Of a stretch of 12,074 bases of DNA, positions 1-8,400 are shown piece by piece (position 1 is the stretch's first letter; every line of letters begins with the position of its first letter). The stretch is from Candidatus Poribacteria bacterium (GTDB lineage Bacteria; Poribacteria; WGA-4E; UBA9662). Below the pieces are notes generated by a model. The model was given only the letters and a program-made list of their open reading frames with translations. It did not search any database and had not been told where the DNA came from. The DNA is taken from positions 4,520 to 16,593 of the forward strand of contig PACG01000244.1 in NCBI GenBank assembly GCA_002699335.1. Direction: 5' to 3'. The translations under genes and the position numbers were made by a program.

Positions 1-804
1 CAAGGCGGCTTACAATACGCCCGCTCTTTACTCGGCAAAGTACTTACCGAGGACAGGGTCGAGTCGATCATTGAGCAAGCACAACGCCAGATCGACGGTA
101 ACCCCTTCGATTTCATGGAAAAGGCTGCACCTCCTAGAGTGGCTGAAATCTTAAAAACTGAACATCCGCAAACTATTGCTTTGATTCTGGCCAATTTGAG
201 CGCCCGGCAAGCCAGCGATATCTTGGCCCTGTTGCCGACCGAAACTAGGCTGGAGGTGGTCAAGCGAATTGCTGAGATGGAAGAGATGAAACCCGAAGTA
301 GTCGATTTAATGAAAAAATCGTTGCAGGAACAGATGCAGGGATTATTAAGTTCCTCTGGTGATAGCATCGGTGGCGTCGAGTCGGCAGCGGAAATCTTGA
401 ACCTGCTTCCTGATTCGGATGGAAAAGTAATTATGCAAGGGTTACAGGCAGAAAGCCCAGAAATGGCCGAGGAAATCGATAGTTTGATGTTTACTTTTGA
501 TCATCTCAGTGGAATTAGCCAAACGGACATGGAACAGGTGGTGCGTGGAGTCCAAACCGACTTGAGTCTGGATGTACTGGCCAAATCCCTGAAATTAGCT
601 GATCAGGCTGTCGCAGACAAGTTTCGTGGTGCCATGGGTATGAACGTACAAAAGGAACTTGACGAGATAATAACGACGACCCCCCCAATGAGAGTGAAAG
701 ATGTAGAAGACGAACAGCAGAAGATTATTACCCTAGTCAAACAAATGGAGGCCGAGGGGCAAATTACCATCTCCCAAAGTGGTGAAGAAGAAGAGTTGGT
801 CTAG
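1..804 (+). CDS. fliG: Flagellar motor switch protein FliG (3' part; 5' end outside window)
   Basis: The reading frame is open from base 1, giving 267 visible residues. The family is usually about 335-340 residues, so roughly the first 70 are missing; the ATG at 115 is internal. FliG sits in the rotor C-ring, links the MS-ring to FliM, and receives torque from MotA. The middle domain is clear: visible residues 2-12 read GGLQYARSLLG, and the EHPQTIALIL motif is at bases 160-189. The C-terminal domain is recognised by MRVKDVEDEQQKI and an acidic tail ending EEEELV, but it is divergent. The family LDDRxIQ and REVD motifs are not recognisable, and a residue equivalent to E. coli R281 is not basic. 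Counterparts of K264 (592-594), D288/D289 (D-E at 661-666) and R297 (691-693) remain. fliH follows after 43 bases. The identity is secure; only the torque-helix alignment is by eye. Confidence 0.96.
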   Translation, partial: QGGLQYARSLLGKVLTEDRVESIIEQAQRQIDGNPFDFMEKAAPPRVAEILKTEHPQTIALILANLSARQASDILALLPTETRLEVVKRIAEMEEMKPEVVDLMKKSLQEQMQGLLSSSGDSIGGVESAAEILNLLPDSDGKVIMQGLQAESPEMAEEIDSLMFTFDHLSGISQTDMEQVVRGVQTDLSLDVLAKSLKLADQAVADKFRGAMGMNVQKELDEIITTTPPMRVKDVEDEQQKIITLVKQMEAEGQITISQSGEEEELV

Positions 805-847
805 TGGAAGCGACTGAACCTCAGGCTAACCTCTGCATTGTAGATAA

Positions 848-1717
848 ATGGCACGTGTCCTTCGAGCCGATCAGGTAACATCTGGATCTTTCGAAAAGAT
901 CGAGGCCGTTGATACTGATTTTGCTTTAGAGCAAGCCATCCCATCTGACCGAGATCATCTGGGTAACAACCGACCCAACGACGAAACAGGTCTTTCCCAA
1001 AATATTGTTAAAGAGGCACAACTTCGGGCTGATGCCTTAATTGATAATGCCGAGCAGCGGGCAACCAAGCTTCAGAATCAAGCAGAGTTGGAACTGGAAG
1101 CCGCTAAAACCCAGGCCGAAACCATGCTTCAACAGGCCGAAGCCGATGCCAATCAATTGCTGACACAAGCGCAAGCAGAAATTGAGCAGCAGTTACAAAC
1201 GGCTCAACAGTCTGGTTTTGAACAAGGGTTGCAGGCAGGACAGCAGGCTGTGGTTCAACAAACTGAGCAACTCACTGATACTCTACAACAAGCTATCGTT
1301 GAGCTTTCCGCTTTCAAAACGCAATTGGTCACCCAGTATGAAGCCGAGATTTTAGAGTTTGTTATGGTGGTTGCAACCAAGATTGTCGGTTTTGAATTGA
1401 CTGTCAATCCGAAAATTATCGTCGAAGTGGTCAGAGATGGGTTAACCCATCTAAAAGACAAAAGCGAAATCTCTCTCTACTTGAACCCTGACGATCTGGC
1501 CTTGATGCGGGAATATCGCCCGCAGTTACTCGAGCAGGTCGAAGGTATTGGTACGCTAAATTTCGTGCCAGACGAAACCCTGATTATCGGCGAATGCCGA
1601 TTAGAAAATAGATCTAACTTGATCGACAGCACTTGGCGTGAGAAGTTGAGCAACGCGGCCGAAACTGTCTGGACACTGTATCATACCGCTAAGGTAACCG
1701 AGATTGACCCCGCATAA
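848..1717 (+). CDS. fliH: Flagellar export ATPase regulator FliH
   Basis: FliH is the peripheral stalk and regulator of the FliI ATPase in the flagellar type III export apparatus; it binds FliI and tethers it near the C-ring. The 289-residue product has a variable N-terminus, then a long Ala/Gln/Glu-rich helix at about residues 55-120 that should form a coiled coil. A GxxxGxxxG motif follows (G123, G127, G131, within GFEQGLQAG), which is a hallmark of FliH. The rest, about residues 135-285, resembles the FliH/HrpE/V-ATPase subunit E C-terminal domain. An in-frame TAA directly precedes the ATG, which fixes this as the first possible ATG, although no clear Shine-Dalgarno sequence precedes it. 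The last 14 bases overlap fliI. Position between fliG and fliI supports the call. Confidence 0.93.
   Translation: MARVLRADQVTSGSFEKIEAVDTDFALEQAIPSDRDHLGNNRPNDETGLSQNIVKEAQLRADALIDNAEQRATKLQNQAELELEAAKTQAETMLQQAEADANQLLTQAQAEIEQQLQTAQQSGFEQGLQAGQQAVVQQTEQLTDTLQQAIVELSAFKTQLVTQYEAEILEFVMVVATKIVGFELTVNPKIIVEVVRDGLTHLKDKSEISLYLNPDDLALMREYRPQLLEQVEGIGTLNFVPDETLIIGECRLENRSNLIDSTWREKLSNAAETVWTLYHTAKVTEIDPA
1691..1694 (+). promoter_or_regulatory. Candidate ribosome binding site for the TTG start of fliI
   Basis: An AAGG inside the end of fliH lies nine bases before the TTG at 1704. It is short, but it supports TTG initiation and coupling of fliI translation to fliH. No ATG in the fliI frame occurs before conserved family sequence. 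Confidence 0.4.
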
Positions 1718-3110
1718 TTCACCACCTAACCCCAACTCGTCTGACCCATTTCACGGCCTGAATCTAACACGCTATATTCGCGAACTGCGCCAGCGCCCCC
1801 TGACTTCTACTTATGGGCAAATTACCAAAGTGATTGGCCTAGTAATCGAAGCCAAGGGGATTGCGGCTCCCGTTGGTCAACTTTGCGTGATTTTAGCCAC
1901 TGATCCGGAAACCAATCAACCAATAGAGGTTATGGCAGAGGTAGTGGGCTTTGAGGATGATCGACTCCTGTTGATGCCGCTGGGCAATATCCGCGGGATC
2001 AAGGCTGCTGACCGAATCCGAATTACCAACGCCTCTTTTTCCGTTCATGTCGATGATAAATTGTTAGGTCGGGTGGTCGATGCACTGGGCGAGCCGCTCG
2101 ATGGTTTAGGTTCCTTGAAGAGTATAGCTCAATATCCAGTTTATAATACGCCGCCCGATTGCTACAACAGAAAACGCATTAGTCAGATTATTCCAACTGG
2201 TGTCCGAGTCATTGATGGACTGCTGACCATTGGAAAAGGACAACGGGTCGGGATTTTTGCTGGTAGTGGTGTGGGTAAGAGTACATTGCTGGGAATGATC
2301 GCCCGTAACGCCAAATCGGAGGTTAATGTAATTGCCCTAATTGGGGAGCGTGGTAGAGAAGTGATGGAATTTGTTGAAGATGCACTGGGCGAGGAGGGGC
2401 TGCGACGATCGGTGGTTGTAGCAGCGACCTCAGACCAACCCCCACTGTTACGAGTGCAGGGGGCGATTACTGCAACAGCTATCGCCGAATACTTTCGGGA
2501 TCAAGGCAAGGATGTAATCCTGATGATGGATTCAGTCACCCGCTTTGCCATGGCGCAGAGAGAAATTGGGCTATCAGTTGGTGAACCTCCCACAACCCGT
2601 GGTTATACCCCTTCGGTTTTTGCCAAACTTCCGATGTTGATGGAAAGGGCTGGTACAACTGATGGGGAGGGATCGATAACCGCTTTTTATACCGTACTGG
2701 TCGAAGGCGACGACATGAACGATCCGATCGGCGATACTTCTCGATCCATTTTGGATGGGCACATCGTTTTATCGCGGGAACTCGCTTCCCAAAACCACTA
2801 CCCAGCTATCGATGTCTCGGCTAGTTTGAGCCGACTGATGTCTGATGTTGCCACTCCAGCCCATCAGGAAACGGCAGGGCAATTTCGACAGGTTTTAGCT
2901 GACTATGAATCTATCCGTGATGCCTATAGTATCGGTGCTTATACGGTTGGCATGAATCCCCAGAGCGATTACGCTATCCAACACCAGGACCCAATGAATG
3001 TCTTTCTAAGACAAGGCAACGAACCGAATACTCTGGATCAAACTATCGACCAGCTAGCACAAGTATTTCAAACGGCTGACAGTCAGTCAACTACTACCCC
3101 AACCGTCTGA
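1704..3110 (+). CDS. fliI: Flagellum-specific export ATPase FliI
   Basis: FliI hydrolyses ATP to help unfold and deliver flagellar substrates to the export gate; it forms a hexamer on the cytoplasmic side, with FliJ as central stalk. The product is 468 residues, close to the usual 430-460 plus a short Pro/Asn/Ser-rich N-terminal extension. An F1-like beta-barrel domain (about residues 35-115) comes first. The P-loop AGSGVGKS is at residues 186-193, GERGREVMEF follows, and the Walker B strand VILMMD is at 271-276. The family-typical stretch SVTRFAMAQREIGL and GEPPTTRGYTPSVF is intact, as is GSITAFYTVLVEGDD. The start is TTG at 1704, overlapping fliH by 14 bases; the first in-frame ATG (about 1932) would delete the N-terminal domain. 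All catalytic motifs look complete, so the enzyme should be active. Confidence 0.97.
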   Translation: MTPHNSPPNPNSSDPFHGLNLTRYIRELRQRPLTSTYGQITKVIGLVIEAKGIAAPVGQLCVILATDPETNQPIEVMAEVVGFEDDRLLLMPLGNIRGIKAADRIRITNASFSVHVDDKLLGRVVDALGEPLDGLGSLKSIAQYPVYNTPPDCYNRKRISQIIPTGVRVIDGLLTIGKGQRVGIFAGSGVGKSTLLGMIARNAKSEVNVIALIGERGREVMEFVEDALGEEGLRRSVVVAATSDQPPLLRVQGAITATAIAEYFRDQGKDVILMMDSVTRFAMAQREIGLSVGEPPTTRGYTPSVFAKLPMLMERAGTTDGEGSITAFYTVLVEGDDMNDPIGDTSRSILDGHIVLSRELASQNHYPAIDVSASLSRLMSDVATPAHQETAGQFRQVLADYESIRDAYSIGAYTVGMNPQSDYAIQHQDPMNVFLRQGNEPNTLDQTIDQLAQVFQTADSQSTTTPTV

Positions 3111-3126
3111 ACCATTTCAATGCTGC

Positions 3127-3153
3127 TGGAGCGATGTGATGTCATCGCCACCA
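3127..3153 (+). other. Stem-loop in the fliI-fliJ spacer
   Basis: The 96-base spacer contains a perfect 6-bp inverted repeat, GCGATG (3131-3136) and CATCGC (3143-3148), with a six-base loop. Outside it, TGG (3127-3129) can pair with CCA (3151-3153) across a small internal loop. No U-run follows, so it does not look like an intrinsic terminator. It could be an mRNA processing or stability element in the operon transcript; that role is inference. Confidence 0.4.
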
Positions 3154-3206
3154 GGTAAAACTTTCCAAGTACCTTATTAGATCCTTCCCCATATACAACT
3201 TGTAAA

Positions 3207-3656
3207 ATGCAGAAGTTCCGTTTTCGTCTTGAACCGGTTTTACAACGTCGCAAACTGACCTATGAACAGATCAGCCGTGACTTAGCAATAGCCCAGCAGA
3301 ATTTTCAAACGGAACAGCAAAAATTAGCCGATCTACAGAATGGACAAAGCAATCTGCAGACAGATCTACAAGCCAAAAAGCAACAGCACGGCTTTATGGC
3401 TAAAGACTGGACTACTTACGTGGCCTATATTGAACATTTAGATCGACAGGTACGAGTGCAAACAACTATAGTTAAACAAGCTGAAGAGAGGACAGAACAG
3501 GTGCGGCAGTTAATGCAACAGGCTCGTACCGAATATGACGTGATGGGAAAGATGAAAGAAAAAGCCCAACAAGAGCACCGCTATCAATTTTTAAAAGAGG
3601 AACAAGCTTTTCTGGATGAAGTCGCTGGCATGAAGAGTGCAGGATCAGACAACTGA
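3207..3656 (+). CDS. fliJ: Flagellar export protein FliJ
   Basis: FliJ is the small coiled-coil stalk that sits inside the FliI hexamer, contacts the FlhA gate and helps couple ATP hydrolysis and proton flow to export. The product has 149 residues, a normal length. It opens with KFRFRLEPVLQRRK, the typical FliJ N-terminus (a short beta-like start, then a Leu/Arg-rich helix), and continues as two long charged, Gln-rich helices with no membrane segment. Sequence identity is low across this family, so the call rests on the N-terminal pattern, size, predicted coiled coil and position right after fliI. The ATG has no recognisable Shine-Dalgarno; the upstream stretch is AT-rich. Gene A begins 19 bases after the stop. 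Confidence 0.88.
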   Translation: MQKFRFRLEPVLQRRKLTYEQISRDLAIAQQNFQTEQQKLADLQNGQSNLQTDLQAKKQQHGFMAKDWTTYVAYIEHLDRQVRVQTTIVKQAEERTEQVRQLMQQARTEYDVMGKMKEKAQQEHRYQFLKEEQAFLDEVAGMKSAGSDN

Positions 3657-3675
3657 AATTCGATTGAGTTGAGCC

Positions 3676-4422
3676 ATGACCACAACAATCCGGTTCGTAA
3701 TTGCAGGACTTTTACTCGTGACCACTATCCTCTCGATTCTACTCTGGAAGCGAACGGATCTAGCGGTAGATCCAACTCCGGGTGGATCGATAAAAGCTAC
3801 GGTCTACGACTATACTACTGCATCACCATACTACTTGCTGAGCAAACCGGAGCATCTAATGGTGCTGGGAAATGATGAGAATGAAGAGATGGAGAAATTG
3901 GTTGAGCAGTTTGGCAGAGAGGATCTGGTAACTGCGATAAAAATGATGCCGGAACACATTCAAGTCCAAGATAAATTTCTCCCATATCTGTTAGAGGAAG
4001 AAGTGAAAAAAGTAAAAAGCAGTCGGAAACTCCACGCTCGACTGTGGAATCAGTTGATTTCCCGGTCAGCCGCTTCACGAGATCGAAAGAACAAATTATT
4101 GCATAAAGCGCAAGAAGTGAGAATCCGCAATCTGTCCGAGAACGAAAGCAATAAAGCTATAAATCCAACTAAAGCGAATAATGAGGATCATGTTCCGTCT
4201 GAAACCCAGAAAAAGATTAATCCCCAATACCTAGTACAAGAAAAGATGGATGAAGAAAACAGGTTGGAAAGGAAATTGGAAAAAGAACAGAGTCTGATTA
4301 ACCAATTAGAAGCAGAAATCATAGATCTGGAAGAAGAGGTTGGAAAGGAAATTAAGGCCCAGGGAAAACTGAAACAGGATCGTGACAATCTCAGAAAATA
4401 TGGTCGGAAAACTCCCTATTAA
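3676..4422 (+). CDS. Gene A: membrane-anchored coiled-coil protein of the fla operon, function unknown
   Basis: I do not recognise this 248-residue protein. One hydrophobic segment at residues 5-23 (VIAGLLLVTTILSILLW) is followed by a short Pro/Gly stretch and a probably periplasmic remainder; KR just after the helix makes topology less certain. Residues 70-110 look helical and mixed in character. Residues 115-160 are very basic, and about 195-240 is a Glu/Lys/Leu heptad-like coiled coil. An in-frame stop lies two codons upstream, so ATG 3676 is the first usable start. It lies between fliJ and fliK, where spirochaetes carry flbB (collar protein) and Bacillus carries ylxF, and is followed after 16 bases by B. 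It lacks the AGE-x-YGY signature of B and C, having only GG at residues 36-37 at the matching place. A stator- or collar-scaffold role is inference. Confidence 0.75.
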   Translation: MTTTIRFVIAGLLLVTTILSILLWKRTDLAVDPTPGGSIKATVYDYTTASPYYLLSKPEHLMVLGNDENEEMEKLVEQFGREDLVTAIKMMPEHIQVQDKFLPYLLEEEVKKVKSSRKLHARLWNQLISRSAASRDRKNKLLHKAQEVRIRNLSENESNKAINPTKANNEDHVPSETQKKINPQYLVQEKMDEENRLERKLEKEQSLINQLEAEIIDLEEEVGKEIKAQGKLKQDRDNLRKYGRKTPY

Positions 4423-4426
4423 ATTA

Positions 4427-4431
4427 GAGGA
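4427..4431 (+). promoter_or_regulatory. Shine-Dalgarno of gene B
   Basis: GAGGA lies seven bases before the ATG at 4439. It is one of the best ribosome binding sites in the window and confirms the start of this short unrecognised gene. Confidence 0.7.
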
Positions 4432-4438
4432 ATAGATA

Positions 4439-4813
4439 ATGTTGAATCGAACCTTGACCTTCATTTCTGTCTTTTTTTTATCAATTACATTGCTGTTTCT
4501 GGCTCTGTGGGCACATCGCCTGCAAAATAGAGATTCGCTAGACCATTGGACCGCAGGAGAAAAATATGGCTATGCCACAATTGATGTCCAATCTCTCAAC
4601 AAGAATTTGAAACTGTTAGAGGGAGAACATAATGATAATAAGCAGAAAATTAAAGAGCTAAAAAGTGAAAAGCAGAAACTTCAGAAGAGCCTCAAGAAGC
4701 ATAAACTAGCCAAACGAGAACAGGAATTAGCAATAGAAGCACTAGAAGCAGAAATTGCTCAGCTCGAAAACTTTATTGAGGCCGTAATCCTCAGTGATTC
4801 AAACAATCGGTAA
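4439..4813 (+). CDS. Gene B: small membrane-anchored coiled-coil protein with AGE-YGY-T-DV signature
   Basis: The product has 124 residues and I do not recognise a named family. A single hydrophobic helix spans about residues 7-24. A short linker leads to residues 39-50, AGEKYGYATIDV. From about residue 51 to 115 the protein is a dense Lys/Glu/Leu coiled coil with no other domain. The juxtamembrane motif recurs in gene C at almost the same residue number (38-49, AGELYGYSTVDV), so B and C appear to be paralogues by duplication or to bind the same partner there. A good Shine-Dalgarno supports the start. It probably inserts with the N-terminus inside and the coil in the periplasm. Position in the fla operon points to a motor accessory role, but the function is unknown. 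Confidence 0.78.
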   Translation: MLNRTLTFISVFFLSITLLFLALWAHRLQNRDSLDHWTAGEKYGYATIDVQSLNKNLKLLEGEHNDNKQKIKELKSEKQKLQKSLKKHKLAKREQELAIEALEAEIAQLENFIEAVILSDSNNR

Positions 4814-4817
4814 TGAC

Positions 4818-4823
4818 AGGGGA
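4818..4823 (+). promoter_or_regulatory. Shine-Dalgarno supporting the GTG start of gene C
   Basis: AGGGGA ends eight bases before GTG 4832. It selects this GTG, which also keeps the whole hydrophobic N-terminal helix; later ATG codons fall inside that helix. Confidence 0.65.
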
Positions 4824-4831
4824 AATTAGGT

Positions 4832-5407
4832 GTGGTTAAACTGTTAGCTTTTTTATCGATCATATTTTACTTTTTCGCGGTCTTCTTTGGAATGATGTTC
4901 TATTTCGATAACTATGTTGAAAGAGATACCACCCTTCTCTCTGCCGGTGAATTGTACGGCTACTCGACTGTCGATGTTAAAACACCAGATATAGCCCGAG
5001 AAATACAAAACTTGTTGGAACAAGAACGAGATCTACAAATTAGCATTGACAGGTTACAGTCCTCTCTTAAAGCCGCAATAGCCGATCGTGATGAAGCTAC
5101 ACAGAAGTACGACGAAATAAGGAAAGAGCTAGACGAGGCATCAAAAAAAGTCGCTAACTACGAAAAAGGGCTAGACTTGGCAAACTTATTGCTTAACATG
5201 AAAGCTGATCAAGCTGCAGCGAGCATAGGTGTTTACAGCGACCTGGAGTTACAGTTTTTTGTGAAGTTCGCCGTGCCGCAGATGGCACAAGATAGGGCCA
5301 AAGAAAAACTCTACAAAAAACTGATGGAAGCTGTAGGCAATGATATGATCCTTGCAACAAAGATCGGTAAGTTTACAATTCAAAAAGAAGAAAGGGCTCC
5401 TGACTAA
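4832..5407 (+). CDS. Gene C: membrane-anchored coiled-coil protein, MotE/YlxF/FlbB-like
   Basis: The product has 191 residues and starts with GTG. A hydrophobic helix covers about residues 3-24. The signature AGELYGYSTVDV is at 38-49, as in gene B. A coiled coil runs over about 55-113. The C-terminal part begins at about residue 114, with NMKADQAAA at 122-129 and ahead. It then continues with a helical stretch including LELQFFVKF. This resembles the MotE/MgtE-N pattern 'MKPxxAAxIL...', though it is weak. MotE-type proteins chaperone or scaffold stator partners, and spirochaete FlbB builds the periplasmic collar; both occupy this operon position. The stop overlaps the fliK start by one base (TAATG), so the two genes are probably translationally coupled. 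The family assignment is tentative; membrane anchoring and coiled coil are seen directly. Confidence 0.75.
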   Translation: MVKLLAFLSIIFYFFAVFFGMMFYFDNYVERDTTLLSAGELYGYSTVDVKTPDIAREIQNLLEQERDLQISIDRLQSSLKAAIADRDEATQKYDEIRKELDEASKKVANYEKGLDLANLLLNMKADQAAASIGVYSDLELQFFVKFAVPQMAQDRAKEKLYKKLMEAVGNDMILATKIGKFTIQKEERAPD

Positions 5408-8400
5408 TGTCTAACCTATTTTGGAATGCCCCTTCTGCTTCTTCAGAAGGACTCGGTGCCAGCTTAGGCGTACAATCCTCTGCTTCGTCTAGCCAATCAG
5501 CCGGACAGGCTCCAGAAGGATTTGCAGATCTACTCTCTGCTGCTCTGGATCAGGTCGAATCGACTGATACCACTAACACCGCCCTTCCCCAACCAAACAA
5601 TCGTATGAATCCCGCGACTACGCGGTCAGATACGTCTTCTCCACTTCCCCTACAACTCAACCTCGATTTTCAACCTGATGCCAACCAACTCTCAATTATG
5701 CTGGAATCCCCAGCATTGGCGATGGTACCTGAACAGGTGTATCAGCAGATACATCCACTAGGTGCATCTAGCCAGTGGCAGTTGGAGCAACCGCTTGTTT
5801 CGGGTTTACCAATATCGGAACAGGTTTCCGCATTGGCCAGTTGGGTTGAAAATTTTGCCGTTGCAAATGGGAATAGTGAAGGATTGTTTACTGAAGGGGT
5901 TGTTGAACAGGTTCTTCCGAGTATTGTCAATGCAATTCAAGCCAATCAGACTGATACCAGAGCATCGTTACTCAACGTTCAGATCTCTGACCGTCAACTG
6001 ACACTGAAACTCGACCAGGTCGAGGTTCAACTGCCGTTGCCGGTTCTTCAAGATCCAGACTTCGATCCGCAAGTCGTCGCTCAGTTGCTGACTGCTAATT
6101 TTGTCCCTTTAGATAGTGACGGATCTGCAGTCTCGACATCAGAGAGCACGCCATTGCGAACTGAGATTGAGGACGAGATTAGGTCGGAGAGTGGTGAAAC
6201 ATCACCGGTTAGTCAATTTGGCAACCCATCGGTACAGCAACCACTAATGTCACAGATCACTGTGATAAGTAGTGAAACTGATCCGACAGGTAACGACCAA
6301 TTCGATGTCGCCGGATCTGAATTGCGTTCTGACAATCGAGCAGAGGCATTACCCTCAACTTCCATACAAATCGCCTTTCATATTGAAGCAGGTCGAGTCA
6401 GCCTCGATACTGACAATATGAATTTGCCAGCTAACCTGTCAACCACCAATTCAACTGCTGAATTGGGCTTACAGGAGTTGGATACTAACCACCCAATTGG
6501 CATGCCGAATATGGCTAAAACGGCTGATGTTTGGTCTGAGATGACTCGTTCGTCCGGGCAAATCATCGCCACTAGTCTTAGCCAAAGCAACAATTCCGGC
6601 GAGACTCAGCTCTCTGAGACCGAAATTCAGCAAGCGACAAGCCGGATTCAAGGCATTGTCACCAATTTAGCTGAACGCTCATCAGGTCAATCTGTGAGCC
6701 AAATGCTATCTGCTGAAACCCGGTTAGGCTCGGGCCAAGCAATTTCAGATCGTTTGAATGTCACTTTCAAGGTGGATTCGGGACAGCTGACAATCTCAGT
6801 TCCAGATTCAGATCTATCGGTCCAAGTGCCGATGGATACAGATCTACCGACTGAGCAGTTGGTATCCTGGATTAAAACAGCCTCCTCCCAATCAACGCGA
6901 TCTGACTCGATAGAGATTGATCAGTCGGTTGAAGGAAGTCAAACAGTGAGTGTAATCCAATCGCCAGCAGTGGTATTGGATCTCGATCTCTCGTCGGAAA
7001 CTGTTACCCCACAGCAGCTAACCCCGGCCCATTCGGCTGGTCTTCAACAGATGCTGGGCACGTTGGCAACGGTGATGGAACAATCAACAGATTCACAACC
7101 GTCGGCTAATCTGTTACAGATTAGTATGCCAAGCGGCATTCAGCAAGTGGCAGCTGGAGCAAAGTTGCAAGTGGCCGTCAACGACAACACCATTCGGCTT
7201 ACCTTACAGGCTAACGATCCAACTTTTCTCAATTCGCTGAACGGTCAACTTCAACAATCGAAGGCACTTTGGGAACCGTCGATCCAGTCGATTCTAAGTC
7301 GACTCAATGTCTCTGCCATGCAGATGACGGCGATACCGGCTGAACCGGATTTTTCGAGTGGTGCCTCGCTGCTGTCGGCCATACAAGGCATCTCAGACCA
7401 ACCGAAAAACTTAGTGGTCTCTCTGAACCCGACATTGAGCAGTGAAGCGGAGGTCTCTAATTTCCCGGTGGCTAGTGTAGAGCTACCCAATTCACTTGCT
7501 AGCGAAGGTCAGAGAACAACCGATGCTGCTTTTCGGACGATGCCAACTAAGCTAGTTGCAGGTCTACCGGAGTCAACCGAAGTTAATTCCATTAATCAAA
7601 CAGAGGAACTGTTCAACCCGTCCGAAATTACTTCGTCTCTGCTGGATTCGCCAGTAGAAGCGACTGATGAGGATCCAGCAACCCGAATGGGACAACAAGT
7701 GCGTCAAGTTACCAATCGAGGAGGTTTTACTGATCCCGCCGGAGTGACGACTGTCCCGCAAAAATCATCGAACGGCGTTGCGGAGGCAACAGAACCGACC
7801 ACACTGACATCCTCAATGGTGTCGAATCGGCTCAACAATAATGCTTTGGGTCAATCCTTCAATTCGGAAACAGCCTTTGGGCAAGGAGGTGAGGCTAACG
7901 ATACCACTGAGGATAGCGAGTCGATGTTCATCGAAAGCGATCCGTTTATCTCCGTGTTGGAACAGGAGAACGAAGCCAGACGGTTGGAACACCTTTCCAC
8001 TTCACCACAAAGAGGGGTTAACGAAACGGGAAGGATTTCACCTCAAGATGAACTTCGTTCTCAATTCGCAGAGGCACGACAGATCAGAGATGCGCGCCAA
8101 GACATTATTCGCGAGATCCAATCGATGCAAAATAGCCGTCGGCAAGAGACCGAACGAGAGATAACGATCCAACTTCGACCTGCTCGATTGGGGCGATTAG
8201 TAGTTCGTGTTTCTCAGCACCGCGAACTGAATGGGAGCTCGGCTGTAGCAGTTCAGATCCAGGCCAGTTCTACAGAAGCACAACAAATGCTGATGCATGA
8301 AATGTCGGATCTACAGTCCGATCTACAGAGTCAGGGAATAGATCTAACCGGTCTAGAGGTTTCGGTTGATAGTGGAAGAAATTTCCACCAATCGGGATCA

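Noticed and set aside
680..686. Run of seven C in fliG (also seven G at 10516-10522 and six G at 10736-10741 in flgE) as phase-variable tracts
   Set aside because: The runs are short, in frame and encode ordinary residues; slipped-strand switching usually needs longer tracts.
7841..8164. Second open frame of 107 codons on the + strand within fliK
   Set aside because: It overlaps fliK in another frame, has no clear ribosome site or family pattern, and fliK continues unbroken through it.
8309..8331. Short direct repeat GATCTACAG in fliK
   Set aside because: It encodes a DLQSDLQS helix piece within the conserved FliK domain and is explained by the protein sequence.
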